This document shows positions 37,138 to 49,440 of a stretch of 64,000 bases of DNA, in pieces; position 1 is the stretch's first letter, and each line of letters begins with the position of its first letter. This DNA is from Lottia gigantea (Eukaryota; Mollusca; Gastropoda; Lottiidae): positions 1,064,441 through 1,128,440 of the forward strand of contig NW_008710211.1 of NCBI RefSeq assembly GCF_000327385.1, given 5' to 3'. A model generated the notes under the pieces. It was not told the origin of the DNA. It did no database searches and worked only from the letters and a program-made list of their open reading frames with translations. Both the position numbers and the translations under genes were made by a program.

Positions 37138-39369
37138 TACTGTAAGTCCAAAATATTACTGAATTTGAAATCCACTTTGAGTAATGTGGCTGTAGCAAGC
37201 AGGAAGAGTTCACTCTTCTGAAGACCTTGGTGCTACTCTATGACTGAGTTTTCAAAGATGTTACCTGTATGGAGTCTTCAAAAGGCCTGCATACCTCCAT
37301 ATGTTTGCTATGTTGGCCTGTAAAAAGGGAAGCTGAGTTTACATACACAATCATAGAGTTGAATTTGGTGCACCATACATTAAGCATACCCTGTATAACA
37401 TTCTTTTCTATCTTGAATGATCTACAAAACTCATGTCTACTTCATTGATTTTGTCAACGTTGGTTTAGCTCTTGGTCTCATTTAATTTTGTACTTTTGTA
37501 CTTTGCCCATGCATTGCAGTTTAGATGAGCTTAAAGCATTCCCCCCATATTATTGGTCTGGCAGTCAATTTTTACAATCTTCATGCAGTCTGCAAACAAA
37601 TAAAAAACTTGCTTATTGATCATTTCAAGCAATTAAGCACATTGTTACAGAAATAACGCAGATTTCACCTGCAAAATAACAGCCATTTCTCTGTCTGAGA
37701 ATGGTAATTGACCTTATCTGACCTCATACAGAAAATCTGACATCTATTAAAGCCCAGGGAATCTGGCATTGGTGGAATTTTATTCTGGAGAAAAAAAAAT
37801 TTGAGATTCCTGATAATTAATATTGTCTCCAAGGAGGAATTCTACAGGAACTGTAAGACATTGTTCCATCTGTCCTAAATCTTTATCAGAAAACTTTGTC
37901 AAAAATGTTTCTTTTACATCTGTCTTGAAAGTTTGCAGCATAATCTTTAACATTGTGCCACTGTCTTCTGTTAAATAGTAACTTGTTACCTTTCAACCAT
38001 AGATGTTGGAGATGGAGAGGATGGCTTTAGGGGGGGGAGGCCCAAAACAGAATCTTTTCGGGCAGCAACCCAAAAAAACCTCAGGCAGACTAGCGCCTTG
38101 GGTGCTCAGATTCATGCTTTGCCCAACATCTCAACCCTTCAAAATTTTCGGCTCCACTAACAAGCCTTCAGTCTATACGTCTATGATTTCAACGACCCTT
38201 ACCCTTTTTTGGTCATATAGAAAATTTTGTTATTTCATTCTGAATTCATTATTTCTGTATTTTTATAAACGTTTGCTTCAAAAAACTGTGGAAAAGTAAT
38301 CTTACATCAAAAAATATTTCTAAACACATTAAAAGATTTCAATTTCACTGTACAAACCACATGTTTCAGTATGTTTATTCTCATCTCTCTGTTTACATCT
38401 GTTTCACCTGACTTGGATTTCCCTGCAAGTTTTGATCTGGTGCCAAGACACAGTTAATTCTGCAAGGTTTGCAGGTTGGTGCCAAGGTACAGTTTATTAC
38501 CTGAGGGTGGTGGTTTATTGAAAATGAAGTCGAGTTGCACATCTCCTGACAGCTTCATTAATTCTGGTAGTTTTTATTACCTGTATATATATATACACCT
38601 GCCATTTTAAACAGTTTTCTGTAGTCCGTTGAGAAATGATATTAACATTCAGGAATGGTACAAAGCATAAGCAAACCATTTTGTGTTCAGGTTGATACAG
38701 AAATAATGAACATAATTTTGTTCGAACTTGTACTTTTTACAGCACAATAAAATGTGTATAACCTGTATATACTTCTATTTTAAACAGTTCTCTCTATTCT
38801 CCAATAAGTATAGTTAAGCTGAACATCAAGACAATTCAAAATCAGCACACCAGTTCATTTTCTTTTAAGCTAATTGCCACAAAAAATAACATTAAATTTA
38901 TCAACTCAGACTAAAATATATTTAATCTGATCATATTAAACCTGTTTTTTTTGTGTTTGCCTCCACTTGCCATCCATGATCTAACGAAATTGTTATGAAT
39001 GTCTTGTTTTTGGCTATTCAGTATTGAACCAATCAAATGCTCTTATGTTAAGCAAATCATTCCCTTCCTATGCAAAAAACATAAATGACGTTAACAGTTA
39101 ACATCGAAAAGCATATATATTGACAATTTATATAACAAAAATATTGAAGTTTATGTTTGTTAAAATTAAAATCTTCAAAAAGAAGAGTGAGTACCTGCTA
39201 TGGTGCATAAGATAAAAACTAGGTGTATGTTCTAGTTTACCTGATGGTGTATAATTAACATATATCTATAGAATGTTAGGTATGTGATCAAGAGGGAGAT
39301 AGCTAGCTACCATCTGGTCCATACTAACTAGGACTATCTGTACCACAGATTTTCTCTCAGTCTGCCAAG

Positions 39370-39930
39370 ATATTGTAAAACTTAATGTAAAACTTAATGT
39401 AAAACTAGGTTGTCTTTGTGTAAAACTAGGTTGTCTGAATGTAAAACTATATTGTCTGAATGTAAAACTAGGTTGTCTTTGTGTAAAACTAGGTTGGCGT
39501 AATGTAAAACTATATTGTCCGAATGTAAAACTAGGTTGTCTTTGTGTAAAACTAGGTTGGGCGTAATGTAAAACTATATTGTCCGAATGTAAAACTAGGT
39601 TGTCTAAATGTAAAACTAGGTTGTCTAAATGTACAACTATGTTGTCTACATGTAAAACTAGGTTGTCTACATGTAAAACTAGGTTGTCATACATGTAAAA
39701 CTAGGTTGCCATGATATAAAACTAAATCGCCTTGATATAAAGCTAAAACTAGTTTACCTTAATGTAAAACTAGGTTGCCTTAATGTAAAACTAGGTTGTC
39801 TTTATATAAAACTAGGTTGCCTTAATGTAAAACTAGGTTGTCTTGATGTAAAACTAGGTTGCCTTGATGTAAAACTAGGTTGTATAAATGTAAAACTAGG
39901 TTGCCTTAATGTAAAACTAGGTTGCTTCAA
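39370..39930. repeat. 21-bp minisatellite, about 26 copies
   Basis: Unit TGTAAAACTAGGTTGTCTT with variants at the last bases. Because 21 is a multiple of 3, the minus strand shows long open frames of the seven-residue repeat QPSFTLR; these follow from the period and are not called as genes. Confidence 0.93.
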
Positions 39931-40470
39931 TACACCTGCATTATATCTTATGGATTGGCTAAGGTTTTGCCTCAAAAATATTTTCATTTTGACCACCAAC
40001 CAAATTGGTTTCTGCTTCAAACTTTCAAATGTAAGGCAGTTTTAGAAGTTTTGAAATAACTTTAGTTACTATCCTGAATGTGTCAAAATATCCTACCAAA
40101 TGAAAACTGAAAGTAAGAACTTTCTGCCCATCTTCAAGAGAGTCTAAACTCTATATTATTAAATCTTATTATTATAGATTGTTTAAAACGTTACTAACGT
40201 TAGACTGTTAATTGCTCTACTAGATTTCAACTGAAAGAGGAAATGATCAACTAGATATTGAATTTAAAAAAACTTCTGAAGATTTATGAATTTTAGTCAT
40301 GTGGAACGTAAAGATGAGAACAATTTGTTCTGATTTTCCTGATTATAATAAAGAGTTAACTCATTTAAAAATATATTACAGTGATATTAGATTCAATTAT
40401 GGAGTTGTTTTTTTGTGTAAATTTTAGTTTTCATAATTTTCTTTGCAATTTATAATATATGAAACATAAA

Positions 40471-40565
40471 TGAAATGAATGGAGTTTTACATCCTACTTT
40501 TCTGCACCTGCAGTGTGCAATGAGGGAAATTTTGCCAGGACAGCAGCATAAGCCTACTCTTTTTT
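40471..40565 (-). mobile_element. SINE 3' fragment, antisense, first copy of a local duplication
   Basis: It starts with reversed TGAAATGAATGGAGTTTTAC and runs to the reversed GCAGGCTTA region, with an internal deletion. Its flanks resemble those of the fragment at 40885-41022. Confidence 0.8.
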
Positions 40566-40884
40566 CTTTTAACTGTTTTGAGATTATACGAAACATAAAC
40601 AAAACATTGAATTCAAAAGGACTTCAGGACTTCTGCAGATTTTTTATTTTTGTCAAATTATGAATTTTAGTCATGCGTGGAATGAAAAAAATTCTCTTGA
40701 GTTTCCTGATTATAAATGCCTATGATGAAGATTTCCACCATAATGGTTATGTAACTATGGTTATGTAATGACCTTTGTCATATTTTATCATGACCTTAGA
40801 TTAAGTGTTGGGGAATTTTTATTCTAAATTTTTTTTTAAGTAAAATATTCATAATTTCCTGTGCGGTTTATATATAAAAAATAA

Positions 40885-41022
40885 ATGAAATGAAATGAAT
40901 GGAGTTTTACATCCTACTTTTCTGCACCTTTTATGGTCTAATGAAGACTGGCAATGTTATGCAAGAACAGTGGCATTACCCCACTCTTTTTGGATTTCTA
41001 ACAGCTCAGGGATTTCAGGGCT
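40885..41022 (-). mobile_element. SINE 3' fragment, antisense, second copy of a local duplication
   Basis: It carries the same reversed tail and 3' end as the fragment at 40471-40565, but a different internal part is lost. Flanking TATATATAAAAAATAAATG and the upstream GAATTTTAGTCATG block match the flanks of that copy. Confidence 0.78.
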
Positions 41023-42182
41023 GAGGGCTGAAACATAATACAGGTTAAAATTAAAAAACAGTGTCTATGGAGATGTGTATTTAATTTTGGAACTATCTAC
41101 CAGGATGTCTGGGCAGTGGAAAAAGAATTCACCATGTCTCCACTAGTTTGAGTTAATAATTGACCACATGTGTTTCTATTTCAAGTGACAAACAGGTGAC
41201 TCAAAGATCTAACTGCAGATACAAATTGCTGTGACCTTTACAACTAAAGGGTGGTAGGAAATGTTTGGTTTTTTCATCTGATTATATTAAGTTTTATGAA
41301 TTTTGGTCTAGACGGTCTCTGTTTGAGTTAGGATCATATTTCATTGGAAATGGAATTGTCTTCTCTTGTGATCTTGCGCTAAATATAGGAACAGTCATTC
41401 AGGTGGCAGTCTGGGATGTCTCCTGTATAAACTTAAGAAAGTGCTTGAAGGTCAGGTGTAATATTTGGCTTGACGGTTTGACATGGAATTCTTTGCTTGA
41501 AGAAAAATCAAAAACACAAAAAGGTTTTTAAGATTTACATGGATGTGGTATTTAATTTAGCTCCATCAATTACCTGGATCACTCTTCAACTCAGCCGTTA
41601 ATCCAAAGAAATCACATAATCCCAAAGACTGCAAATGCACAAGGAATGCAAGGAGTCTGCAATTTCAACAATAAGTTATGTTTCTGACTACCACACTGAG
41701 TTTCTAACCCACAGCGCTGAATTCCCTGAAGATATAATAATGAATGTATGAAGTCAAAGGACATTTGTTTTTTATCTGGTAAAAACGTGTACAATATGGA
41801 AGCACTAAAATCATGTAAGGAATTCCGTTGAAATAACAAGGAACTATGGGATTATCTCTACGTTTATAATATTATCAGTGGGGATTGCCAACAGTTCAGT
41901 CAAATTTTATCACAACTGAAGAAAAAGTGCAGAATTCATATTCTAGGATGGTAAATAGGTGTTGTGCAAGATAGTAAAGAGTGTTTGTGTTGAAAACAGC
42001 TTTAGGACTTAAACTTACTGATGTTTATTCTGAGTTAATGTATTCGGGTTTTGTTCCAGGAAACTAGGAACAATGCTAACTAATGCTCTTGCTAATATAT
42101 TAGGAGATTCAAAGAGGATTGTAAAGTAGTGATTTGACATGTGATGTTGGATGGGAAAACATTCGAACTTTGCGATTATATT

Positions 42183-42502
42183 TTAAAGGGATTATAAAAA
42201 GGTTTTGTAAATTTTTTATGTGTATTTGGGACATTGATAGTATTAATTTGCATCATTCCAATTTTCAAACAGACGTCTTTGGTTCCTGCAATTCCATTAA
42301 AACTAAGTGCTTGATAACATAACTAATCCTGCGTGTGATAAAGCATATTTTGGGATTAGTGACGTCATTAAACACTTAGTTTTAATGGAATTGCAGGAAC
42401 CACAGATGTCTGATTGAAAATTGGAATGGTGTAAATTGATGCTATCAGTGTCTCCGATACACATAAAAAAATTTAGAATACCTCTTTACAATCACTTTAT
42501 AA
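42183..42502. mobile_element. Long-palindrome foldback MITE, nearly complete
   Basis: About 320 bp, nearly one palindrome. The left arm runs TTAAAGGGATTATAAAAAGG, CAGACGTCTTTGGTTCCTGC, CCATTAAAACTAAGTGC; the right arm runs back through CACTTAGTTTTAATGG, GCAGGAACCACAGATGTCTG, CTCTTTACAATCACTTTATA. A central spacer has GATAAAGCATATTTTGGG. It could fold into a hairpin with arms of about 140 bp. No transposase frame. Confidence 0.85.
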
Positions 42503-43299
42503 TCTCTTTTAACTGATGATTTTTTCAAGTGCATTTTTTTCCAGATGATTGGGCATGATTTCAAACATATACATAAATATATTACAGAGTTATTAACAAG
42601 ATGCAATCCATTATTGTACTTTTGAAAGCATAGGAATTATAATTTGAGGACAGTTTTGTTCATCTAGGTCCAATGTGATACTTTGGGCATTTCATGGACA
42701 ATTATTTTGAGAATCAGTTTTAGTGTTGATTTTGACTAAATTTAACGATTTACAACAGATATCAACCATGATTTAATCATTTCCGAACTATGCTATACTT
42801 TTGTCATTTCATGGACAATTACTTTGAAAAATAGTTTTAGTGTTGTTTAGACTAAATTGAATGATTTAATATATAAAACAAGAGATGATCCATTGTTTTA
42901 CTTGTGTATTTTCATGTATAATATGTTTTGAAAAGAGTTTCCATTGAATTTAATAGAAAATCAGAAAAGACACATTAATTACCTGTCTGTATCAAGTCTG
43001 TATTATCACTGACAGAATGGTGATAAATTGTCTCTGTAAGGATGTACCCAAGACTTAATTAAAATTATATGATAAATTGATACTTAAAGATAGATTATTA
43101 TTATCATGGACATGTGGATATACAGAACTTTTTAATCTGCCTTCGATACAGAAATATGGACATCTCTTAGAGTATTGTTTTTCAATATTGGTGGGAGGAT
43201 CTCCAATGTGTTATAAAGGAGCAGGCAGAAGGATTAGCTTTGTGAAATTCCAAATGATAAATAAATAGTATTATTATATACTCAGACCAATATTAAATG

Positions 43300-43780
43300 T
43301 TACAAAGTGCAACTATTCTAGGGTTATACTAGTATCCGATTGTTTGTATATTTTGTCTATGACTTGCGATTATTAATTTCCTTAGGACAACAGGAGAAAC
43401 AGTCAAACATTGCAAACAACTTTAACCAGTGATTGTTGTTCCATAAAGTTGTGCCTATATATATTATTGATTCTAGGGTTAAACTAGTTTTGTCTATGAC
43501 CTGCGATCATTATGTTCCTGAGGATGATAGAAAAGTCAGAACATTGCAAACAACTTTAACCAGTGATGTTGTGCCTATCTATATTATTATTCTAGGGTTA
43601 AACTAGTATCCAATTGTTTTGTCTATGACCTGCGATCATTATGTTCCTGAGGATGATAGAAAAGTCAGAACATTGCAAACAACTTTAACCAATGATTGTT
43701 GTTCCATGAATCTATATAGTTATTCTAGGGCTTAACTAGTCATATACTCTAAGATCATTAATAAGTGTTACAAAGTGCAA
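43300..43780. repeat. About 125-bp tandem repeat, 3-4 copies
   Basis: Units share TTCTAGGGTTAAACTAGT, TTTTGTCTATGACCTGCGAT, GTTCCTGAGGATGATAGAAA and GCAAACAACTTTAACCAGTG. Confidence 0.88.
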
Positions 43781-45080
43781 CAAATCTGTACCAATATACC
43801 AGTAATATACCCTAGTTGTATAGTAAGTATATTGGTAGGTTATTATGGTGTTATTACACGGTAAATATGGCATTTATTATTCAATTACTTCAATATAAAC
43901 ATTACTTATTTCTTTAAACTTTGACAGAAATCTGATATACCAGTACGCCAATATTTTTCCAATTCCAATGATTTTGGTAAAATAAATTTCAAAATGAATT
44001 TCATAACAAATGATTATAACATGAATTAAGATTTAAAGTCTTCAGAAAAAAAAAAAAAGAATCTTTAAGAAAACACAAAATAAACAAAAACAATTTTTGC
44101 ATTTTATAATATACTACTAATAAGTGAAATTTTAATTGATAATTTTTATATTCTAATATTAATGAGGGACAGTCTAATTAAAATAAGACCAAACTTTTTC
44201 CCTTTTTTAGACTGAATGAGGGAAAATTAATTAGAATATTTTAATTATAGTGGATTGGAAGTTAATTCCTCAAATTAAACAATTATATAATCATGTATTG
44301 TTTGTAGAAATCAAAGAAAAATATAGGATACACATGTTTCAGTTACATATAAAACTCAGTGCCCTTTTGTAACGTTGAATATCATGTCAAAGCAACATGT
44401 GGGGTGAATTATGATATAATTTTTTTAACAGTTGGTGTTGTTCTAAAATAGTTTCTGAATTTGAATCGGCACCTGAATTTATAACAGATGTCAGGGTTGG
44501 ATTTTTTACACCCTCGAGGAAACAAACTCTAAATACGCGTTTCTTGATCCATGTGCAACGTGATTAGATCGAGAATAGCATGATATCTAGATTGTGGAAC
44601 ATTTCTCTTATAAAGTGTGCCAGGTGCAAGTTCCAGATATTATTTATGACTTTAAGAAGACATCTGTAAAAAAAAGTTATTAAACTAACGGACATTAAGG
44701 TAGAGATTTGTTGATGGTGTGGAATATTAATCATGTGAAGTGAAATCGTTGATCTGTGTTTAGGAAGCTTAGTGTGTTTCGTATAGAGAATGTAGAATGT
44801 TATTGGTATATACCTGGCTCTATCAGACTCTATACTCTACTCTCTCACCTGATGGGGGTTACTGTTAGTCTAGTACTACTTAGTGAATGGAGAGGAGTGT
44901 AAACAGGGGGGTGCTCTCTCTCCCTAACGTATCTTCTATCTAAGGTCTGGAAACTTACAGGAAATTTGGACAAGTGCTTAGCTGATTACTTGCACATTTT
45001 TTTCTCATCAATTTGGAGAATTTTGTGTTTATTATGAATTTTTAATTTCCGTTTAAAAAAAAATGTTCATATTTGTAAAA

Positions 45081-45140
45081 ATGGAGCAGCTGGTTCAGTC
45101 AGTTGAACCAGAACACAACCAGGATTATCAACCATGCTAA
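45081..45140 (+). other. Upstream ORF overlapping the exon A start
   Basis: An ATG at 45081 with A at -3 opens a 19-codon frame, MEQLVQSVEPEHNQDYQPC, whose TAA lies inside the ATGCTAA of the exon A start at 45134. A stop overlapping the next start is a layout compatible with termination-reinitiation control. It matters only if transcription starts upstream of 45081, which the sequence does not show. Confidence 0.35.
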
Positions 45141-45310
45141 AATTTGTCTACAAAAAGCCACCACGAAGTAAATCAGCGAGTTTTTCGAGCCAAACCTTAG
45201 AGGCAAGGCGAGAACGGGAGTACTCCCCCGCACCCAGGGGACGAGCATACTCTATGGGAGCCAAACTTTCGTCGTATTCTGGAAAGAGGCCACCACCTCA
45301 CCAAACTGAA
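45134..45310 (+). CDS. Candidate alternative first coding exon A of the tensin-like gene
   Basis: The ATG opens 59 codons that run in phase 0 into the donor CTGAA|GTAAGT. An in-frame TGA at 45104 rules out a longer frame, and no pyrimidine-rich acceptor precedes the ATG, so it reads as a first exon. The peptide starts MLKFVYKKPPRSKSASF and is rich in Arg, Ser, Pro and Tyr, as expected of a disordered N-terminal tail. Base composition is visibly less AT-rich than the flanks. A short upstream ORF overlaps the start (separate entry). The phase-0 donor matches the exit phase of the C1 exons, so this exon could replace the C1 domain in a short isoform. I recognise no domain in it. The link to the tensin gene is inferred from strand, order and phase. 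Confidence 0.55.
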
Positions 45311-46410
45311 GTAAGTTTTTTTTTTTCACATTTTTTGTCACTGAAATATGACCTCTCCCAATTGGACACCTGCAATTAATTGTGACACTGATAAACACCA
45401 GTTTGATATTCAAAAACTTGTTCCCGACTCTATATGCAGACTTCCTGATGGTGAATGGTCTCGTGACACATTCCGAATCGGATAAAATCAAACTACCAAA
45501 TATTTCAATATGGACTGATTGTAGGCGAGTGTGTTTGGGTGATGAAAAGGCCCTCTTGATCTCTCTTAATTTCAAATTAATGAACAAGCTTCATTCCTGA
45601 TTGGGTCAAATTTCAGGTCTGTGTCAAAATATTTGTTGTATTTCTATCCTTATTGATAGCAAAGTTCATTATGAGTTTTAGAAAATCTTCATCAGTTCTT
45701 AATTCTCAAATTACTGCTTGAAACAACCTTTATAGCAACCCTGAAATAGTTGGAATAAACAAATTTTATCCACTCCCTGTCAACCATCACCTTTCATAGG
45801 ATTGCCTCTCTTCTCGCGATATAGTTAGGTTTGAACCATGTTTTAGTCTTTTGTCTTTTGCTTAACATGGGGTTACTCTGCATAAAAGTTGCTGTAGTGT
45901 TTGGACAGTGTCAGAACCTCAGCAAGGTGCAGAACTCTTAGGTCATTAAATTTGTTCCATTTCAACTGAATAAATGATATATTCATTGTATGAAGTATAA
46001 GCTATTGTAACATGAATAGAATAGATTTGATTTTTTCACCATATTTCTGACATTTGTATAGGCTATGGGTTAAGATTGATTTGACTGTGTGCCAGCATGG
46101 ATAACAAGTTGTAATTTAAGATATTTAAATGCTGATTAAATGCAGATTATTTGTTAGTAATGTGTGAATTTGAATCACAAGGTATATCCATGGAGTGGGT
46201 GATGTAGGAAAGTTGTGCCAGTGGGAGTGAAAAAGGATATTCAAGGGATTTGAATTCAGGATATTGTTTATTTAATTCATGAAGAATACTTATTATCAGT
46301 GCATGCATTTAGATCAAAATGAAATGGTTCTGTATCATGGTCCCTTGTCCTCAGCTGGTATCAACATTCTGAAATAATCCTTTAGTGACATTTAGGGGTA
46401 GAGATCACAT

Positions 46411-46545
46411 TAAATAACAGACACAATTTTATGGTGTACACTACTCCTAAGTGACTTCACCTGAAGATGACAATGTAGATTGTTGAAACGTCGTGTGTAA
46501 TAAAACTAAGGAGTAGTATACCATAAAATTGTGTCGGTTATTTAA
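46411..46545 (+). mobile_element. Foldback element with hammerhead-ribozyme-like core
   Basis: About 135 bp. The arms (46411-46452 and 46505-46545) are near-perfect inverted repeats including GACACAATTTTATGGT and ACCATAAAATTGTGTC. Between them are CTGAAGA (46461-46467), a small ACAAT-GTAG-ATTGT hairpin and GAAAC (46485-46489), followed by GTAATAAAA. CTGANGA-stem-GAAA is the conserved half of a hammerhead ribozyme. Similar motifs are reported from Penelope-like retroelements and from animal retrozymes. Activity is not shown. Confidence 0.6.
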
Positions 46546-46624
46546 CATTCTGGAAGTCTTCTACTCTGTAAAGTTTTTGCATCAAGATGATTTCATTGTG
46601 GTATATCATGGTCATGACTCTTAG

Positions 46625-47175
46625 ACTCTCTGTGGCAGCTTTGAATCATGTCAAATCACGGGAAAGTTTGGCATCATGTTATCTTGCATGTTCTATGTTG
46701 TTGTCATCAATTTTCAGACTATTCTCAGCAGCTTAGAATCATGTCAGACCATGGGAAAGTTTGGTATCATGTTATTTGCAAGATGTTGTTATGGATTTTC
46801 AGGTCATTTCCAGCAGCTGGGCATGATTCTGTCTTGGAGGACTGTTGTTGTCATGAAGACTGGATTCTGAGACTATGAAACACCTTGGCATTATGTTGTT
46901 GTCATGGATTCTCAGACTGTTCTCATGATTCTATCTTGGAGGACTGTCGTCGTCATAGATTCTCAGACCTTGGAACAGTCAGGCGTTGCATTAATTTGCA
47001 GGTCATTCAGCAGTTGGGTATGATTTTGTCTTTTAAGACTGTTGTTGTCATGGATTCTCAGACCTAGAGCATTTTGGCATCATGTCATTTTGCAATCTGT
47101 CTTGGATTCTCTGACCTAGGACAGTGTGGTTTCATTTGTGGACTGTTGTTGTCATGAAGACTGGAGCATCTTGGC
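46625..47175. repeat. Degenerate tandem repeat (GTTGTTGTCATGGATTCTCAGAC)
   Basis: Several diverged units with TGTTGTTGTCATGGATTC, TTGGCATCATG and TCTTGGAGGACTG. The short open frames inside do not look coding. Confidence 0.75.
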
Positions 47176-48589
47176 ATCATGACAGTGTTGTTGATCCATT
47201 AGTCAGTCAGACATGAAAGAATGTAGTACATTGTATTAACGATAGAGTAGTTTTAGTGTTTATTATTACCATTAGTACTTATACCAATAGTTATATTACA
47301 GTGTCTGTCATCATTGTTCTTTCTTCAGACACAATATTCTGGCCTACCTCCAACATTCTTTTTTCCAGCCTTCAAAGACTGAGGGTACAAATAGGGGGCA
47401 GACTGACTCAATGTAGGGACAACTGCTAAGACTGAAATCAAAATTTGGCTACTCTGTGGTGGTGTCATAGTCGCAAGCCTCTTATAGAACGTCTAACAGG
47501 GTTCTCTTGAGAAAATTTTAGAAAAAATGAATTGATTTTGTACATTCTGACACATATTTTTGAGAAAAAAGATAGACATTTAGATTTGTTGAAATAAAGT
47601 GGGGGTTCAATTGGGCATGCGCCTCCACTGGTGCTGCCACTGCGTCCAGAGCCACTTTGTGTCATTCAAATCAGTAAACCAATTCAAAATTCAATATCCA
47701 GTTTCTGAAGCAGGGCTTTTGATGCAACTTCTATTGTGATGCCTGACTAGAGTCCCTTTTTTTTGGGATGTGGATTTAGTTTTGTCAGTTATGCTGACTA
47801 GAGATCTTGGCTATTGATCTGTTATCACCTAATTCTAATTCTATGTTATCCTTGTCTTAGTTTAAAACAGAAAATTATAACAACACAAACTCTTCATACC
47901 TGTGTACCTGATTTCAACAACATATCATTTACAAGATTTTATATTTTCATCATTTAAAGTAATACACACGTGAGAAAATATTTAGTGAAAGTTATTTTAG
48001 TATTCTTCATGAATTCTCCAGGTTTCTATAGCTTGTTATAATTACAGTGGTGTCTGTAATCTGCCAACCAGTACTAATTAAATTCCAACCTAGTTTGATG
48101 GATTAATTCTCTCTGCCAAAAATTTGCAAAGTGGAAAGAATTTTTATGTACTGCCTTTCTGCTTCAAATTAGCTCTATGAAGTTTGAATGAAATAGTATG
48201 TCAAGGATGCTTTTTCCAATCTTTCTACAAAAATGTTTGCACCATGTTTCACAGCAGGTAAATCTTGTATTAAGGTGAGGTCATGGTAGTGAGGCGTGTG
48301 GTATATGCTGTCATTATGTGGTAACTTATATTTGACCTACTCAAGATATGGATGAATTGCAAATATTAAATCTGAAAAATCTGTTTCATCAAATTGGCAT
48401 CAGGCAAATCAGAGACACCAGTGACTGAAGGCATGAGTGAGAATTTAAGTTAAAATGCTTGCACAACTGTTAATATGCAGAGATTGGTTTGAAAATGTCT
48501 TCAACAGAATGTATGGAATCTCTAGTTAAACTAATGGCTAAATTAGGCAAGGAAATAGATATAGACTTAGTGTATGAAAACCAGGGATG

Positions 48590-49440
48590 TTGATTTGATT
48601 GCATTTACCAGTCACTGAATTTGATATCTTAACTGTTGATTTGACTTTATTTACCAGTCATGTCTGACCAGAGCTCTAGTCTGTTGGTTTGACTGTATCA
48701 TGTCTGACTAGAGCTCTAGATTGTTGATTTGACTGTATCATGTCTGACTAGAGTTCTAGATTGTTGATTTGACTGTATTTACCAATCATGTCTGACTAGA
48801 GCTCTAGACTGTTGATTTGACTTCATTTATCAGTTGTGTCTGACTAGAGCTCTAGTCTGTTGATTTGACTGTATCATGTCTGACTAGAGCTCTAGACTGT
48901 TGATTTGACTGTATTTACCAGTCATGTCTGACTAGAGCTCTAGTCTGTTGATTTGGCTGTATTTACCAGTTATGTCTGACTAGAGCTCTAGTCTGTTGAT
49001 TTGGCTGTATTTATCAGACATGTCTGACTAGAGCTTTAGACTGTTGATTTGGCTGTATTTACCAGTCATGTCATACTATAGCTCTAGACTTTTGATTTGG
49101 CTGTATTTACCAGTCATGTCATACTATAGCTCTAGACTTTTGATTTGGCTGTATTTACCAGTTATGTCATACTATAGCTCTAGACTTTTGATTTGGCTGT
49201 ATTTACCAGTTATGTCATACTATAGCTCTAGACTGTTGATTTGGCTGTATTTACCAGTCATGTCTGACTAAAGCTCTAGACTGTTGATTTGGCTGTATTT
49301 ACCAGTCATGTCTGACTAAAGCTCTAGACTGTTGATTTGACTGTATTTACCAGTCATGTCTGACTAGAGCTCTAGACTGTTGATTTGGCTGTATTTACCA
49401 GTCATGTCTGACTAAAGCTTTAGACTGTTTTTACTAGTCA
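48590..49440. repeat. 48-bp minisatellite, about 18 copies
   Basis: Unit GACTGTTGATTTGGCTGTAT, TTACCAGTCATGTCTGACTA, GAGCTCTA, with a shorter variant lacking ATTTACCAGT. The 75-codon frame in it is a 16-residue repeat produced by the 48-bp period. Isolated units occur elsewhere in the window. Confidence 0.95.

Larger units (their letters stand above)
40270..41030. repeat. About 400-bp tandem duplication including a SINE fragment
   Basis: Two copies share GAATTTTAGTCATG, TTCCTGATTATAA and the antisense SINE end with its TATATGAAACATAAATGAAA type flank. Both are well diverged. Confidence 0.65.
30720..45080. other. Large intron-like region
   Basis: Apart from the listed arrays and elements, no exon was found that continues the C1 domain in phase 0. 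Frames at 34320, 38003 and 41265 have no family features. Confidence 0.5.

Noticed and set aside
38003-38299. 98-codon frame starting with a Gly-rich run
   Set aside because: No acceptor or family match; the G-run and surrounding sequence look like a repeat end.
39266-40020. Two minus-strand repeat frames (QPSFT type)
   Set aside because: Explained by the 21-bp period of the array.
49044-49271. Repeat frame of 75 codons in the 48-bp array
   Set aside because: It is open because 48 is a multiple of three; neighbouring units are not open in this frame.
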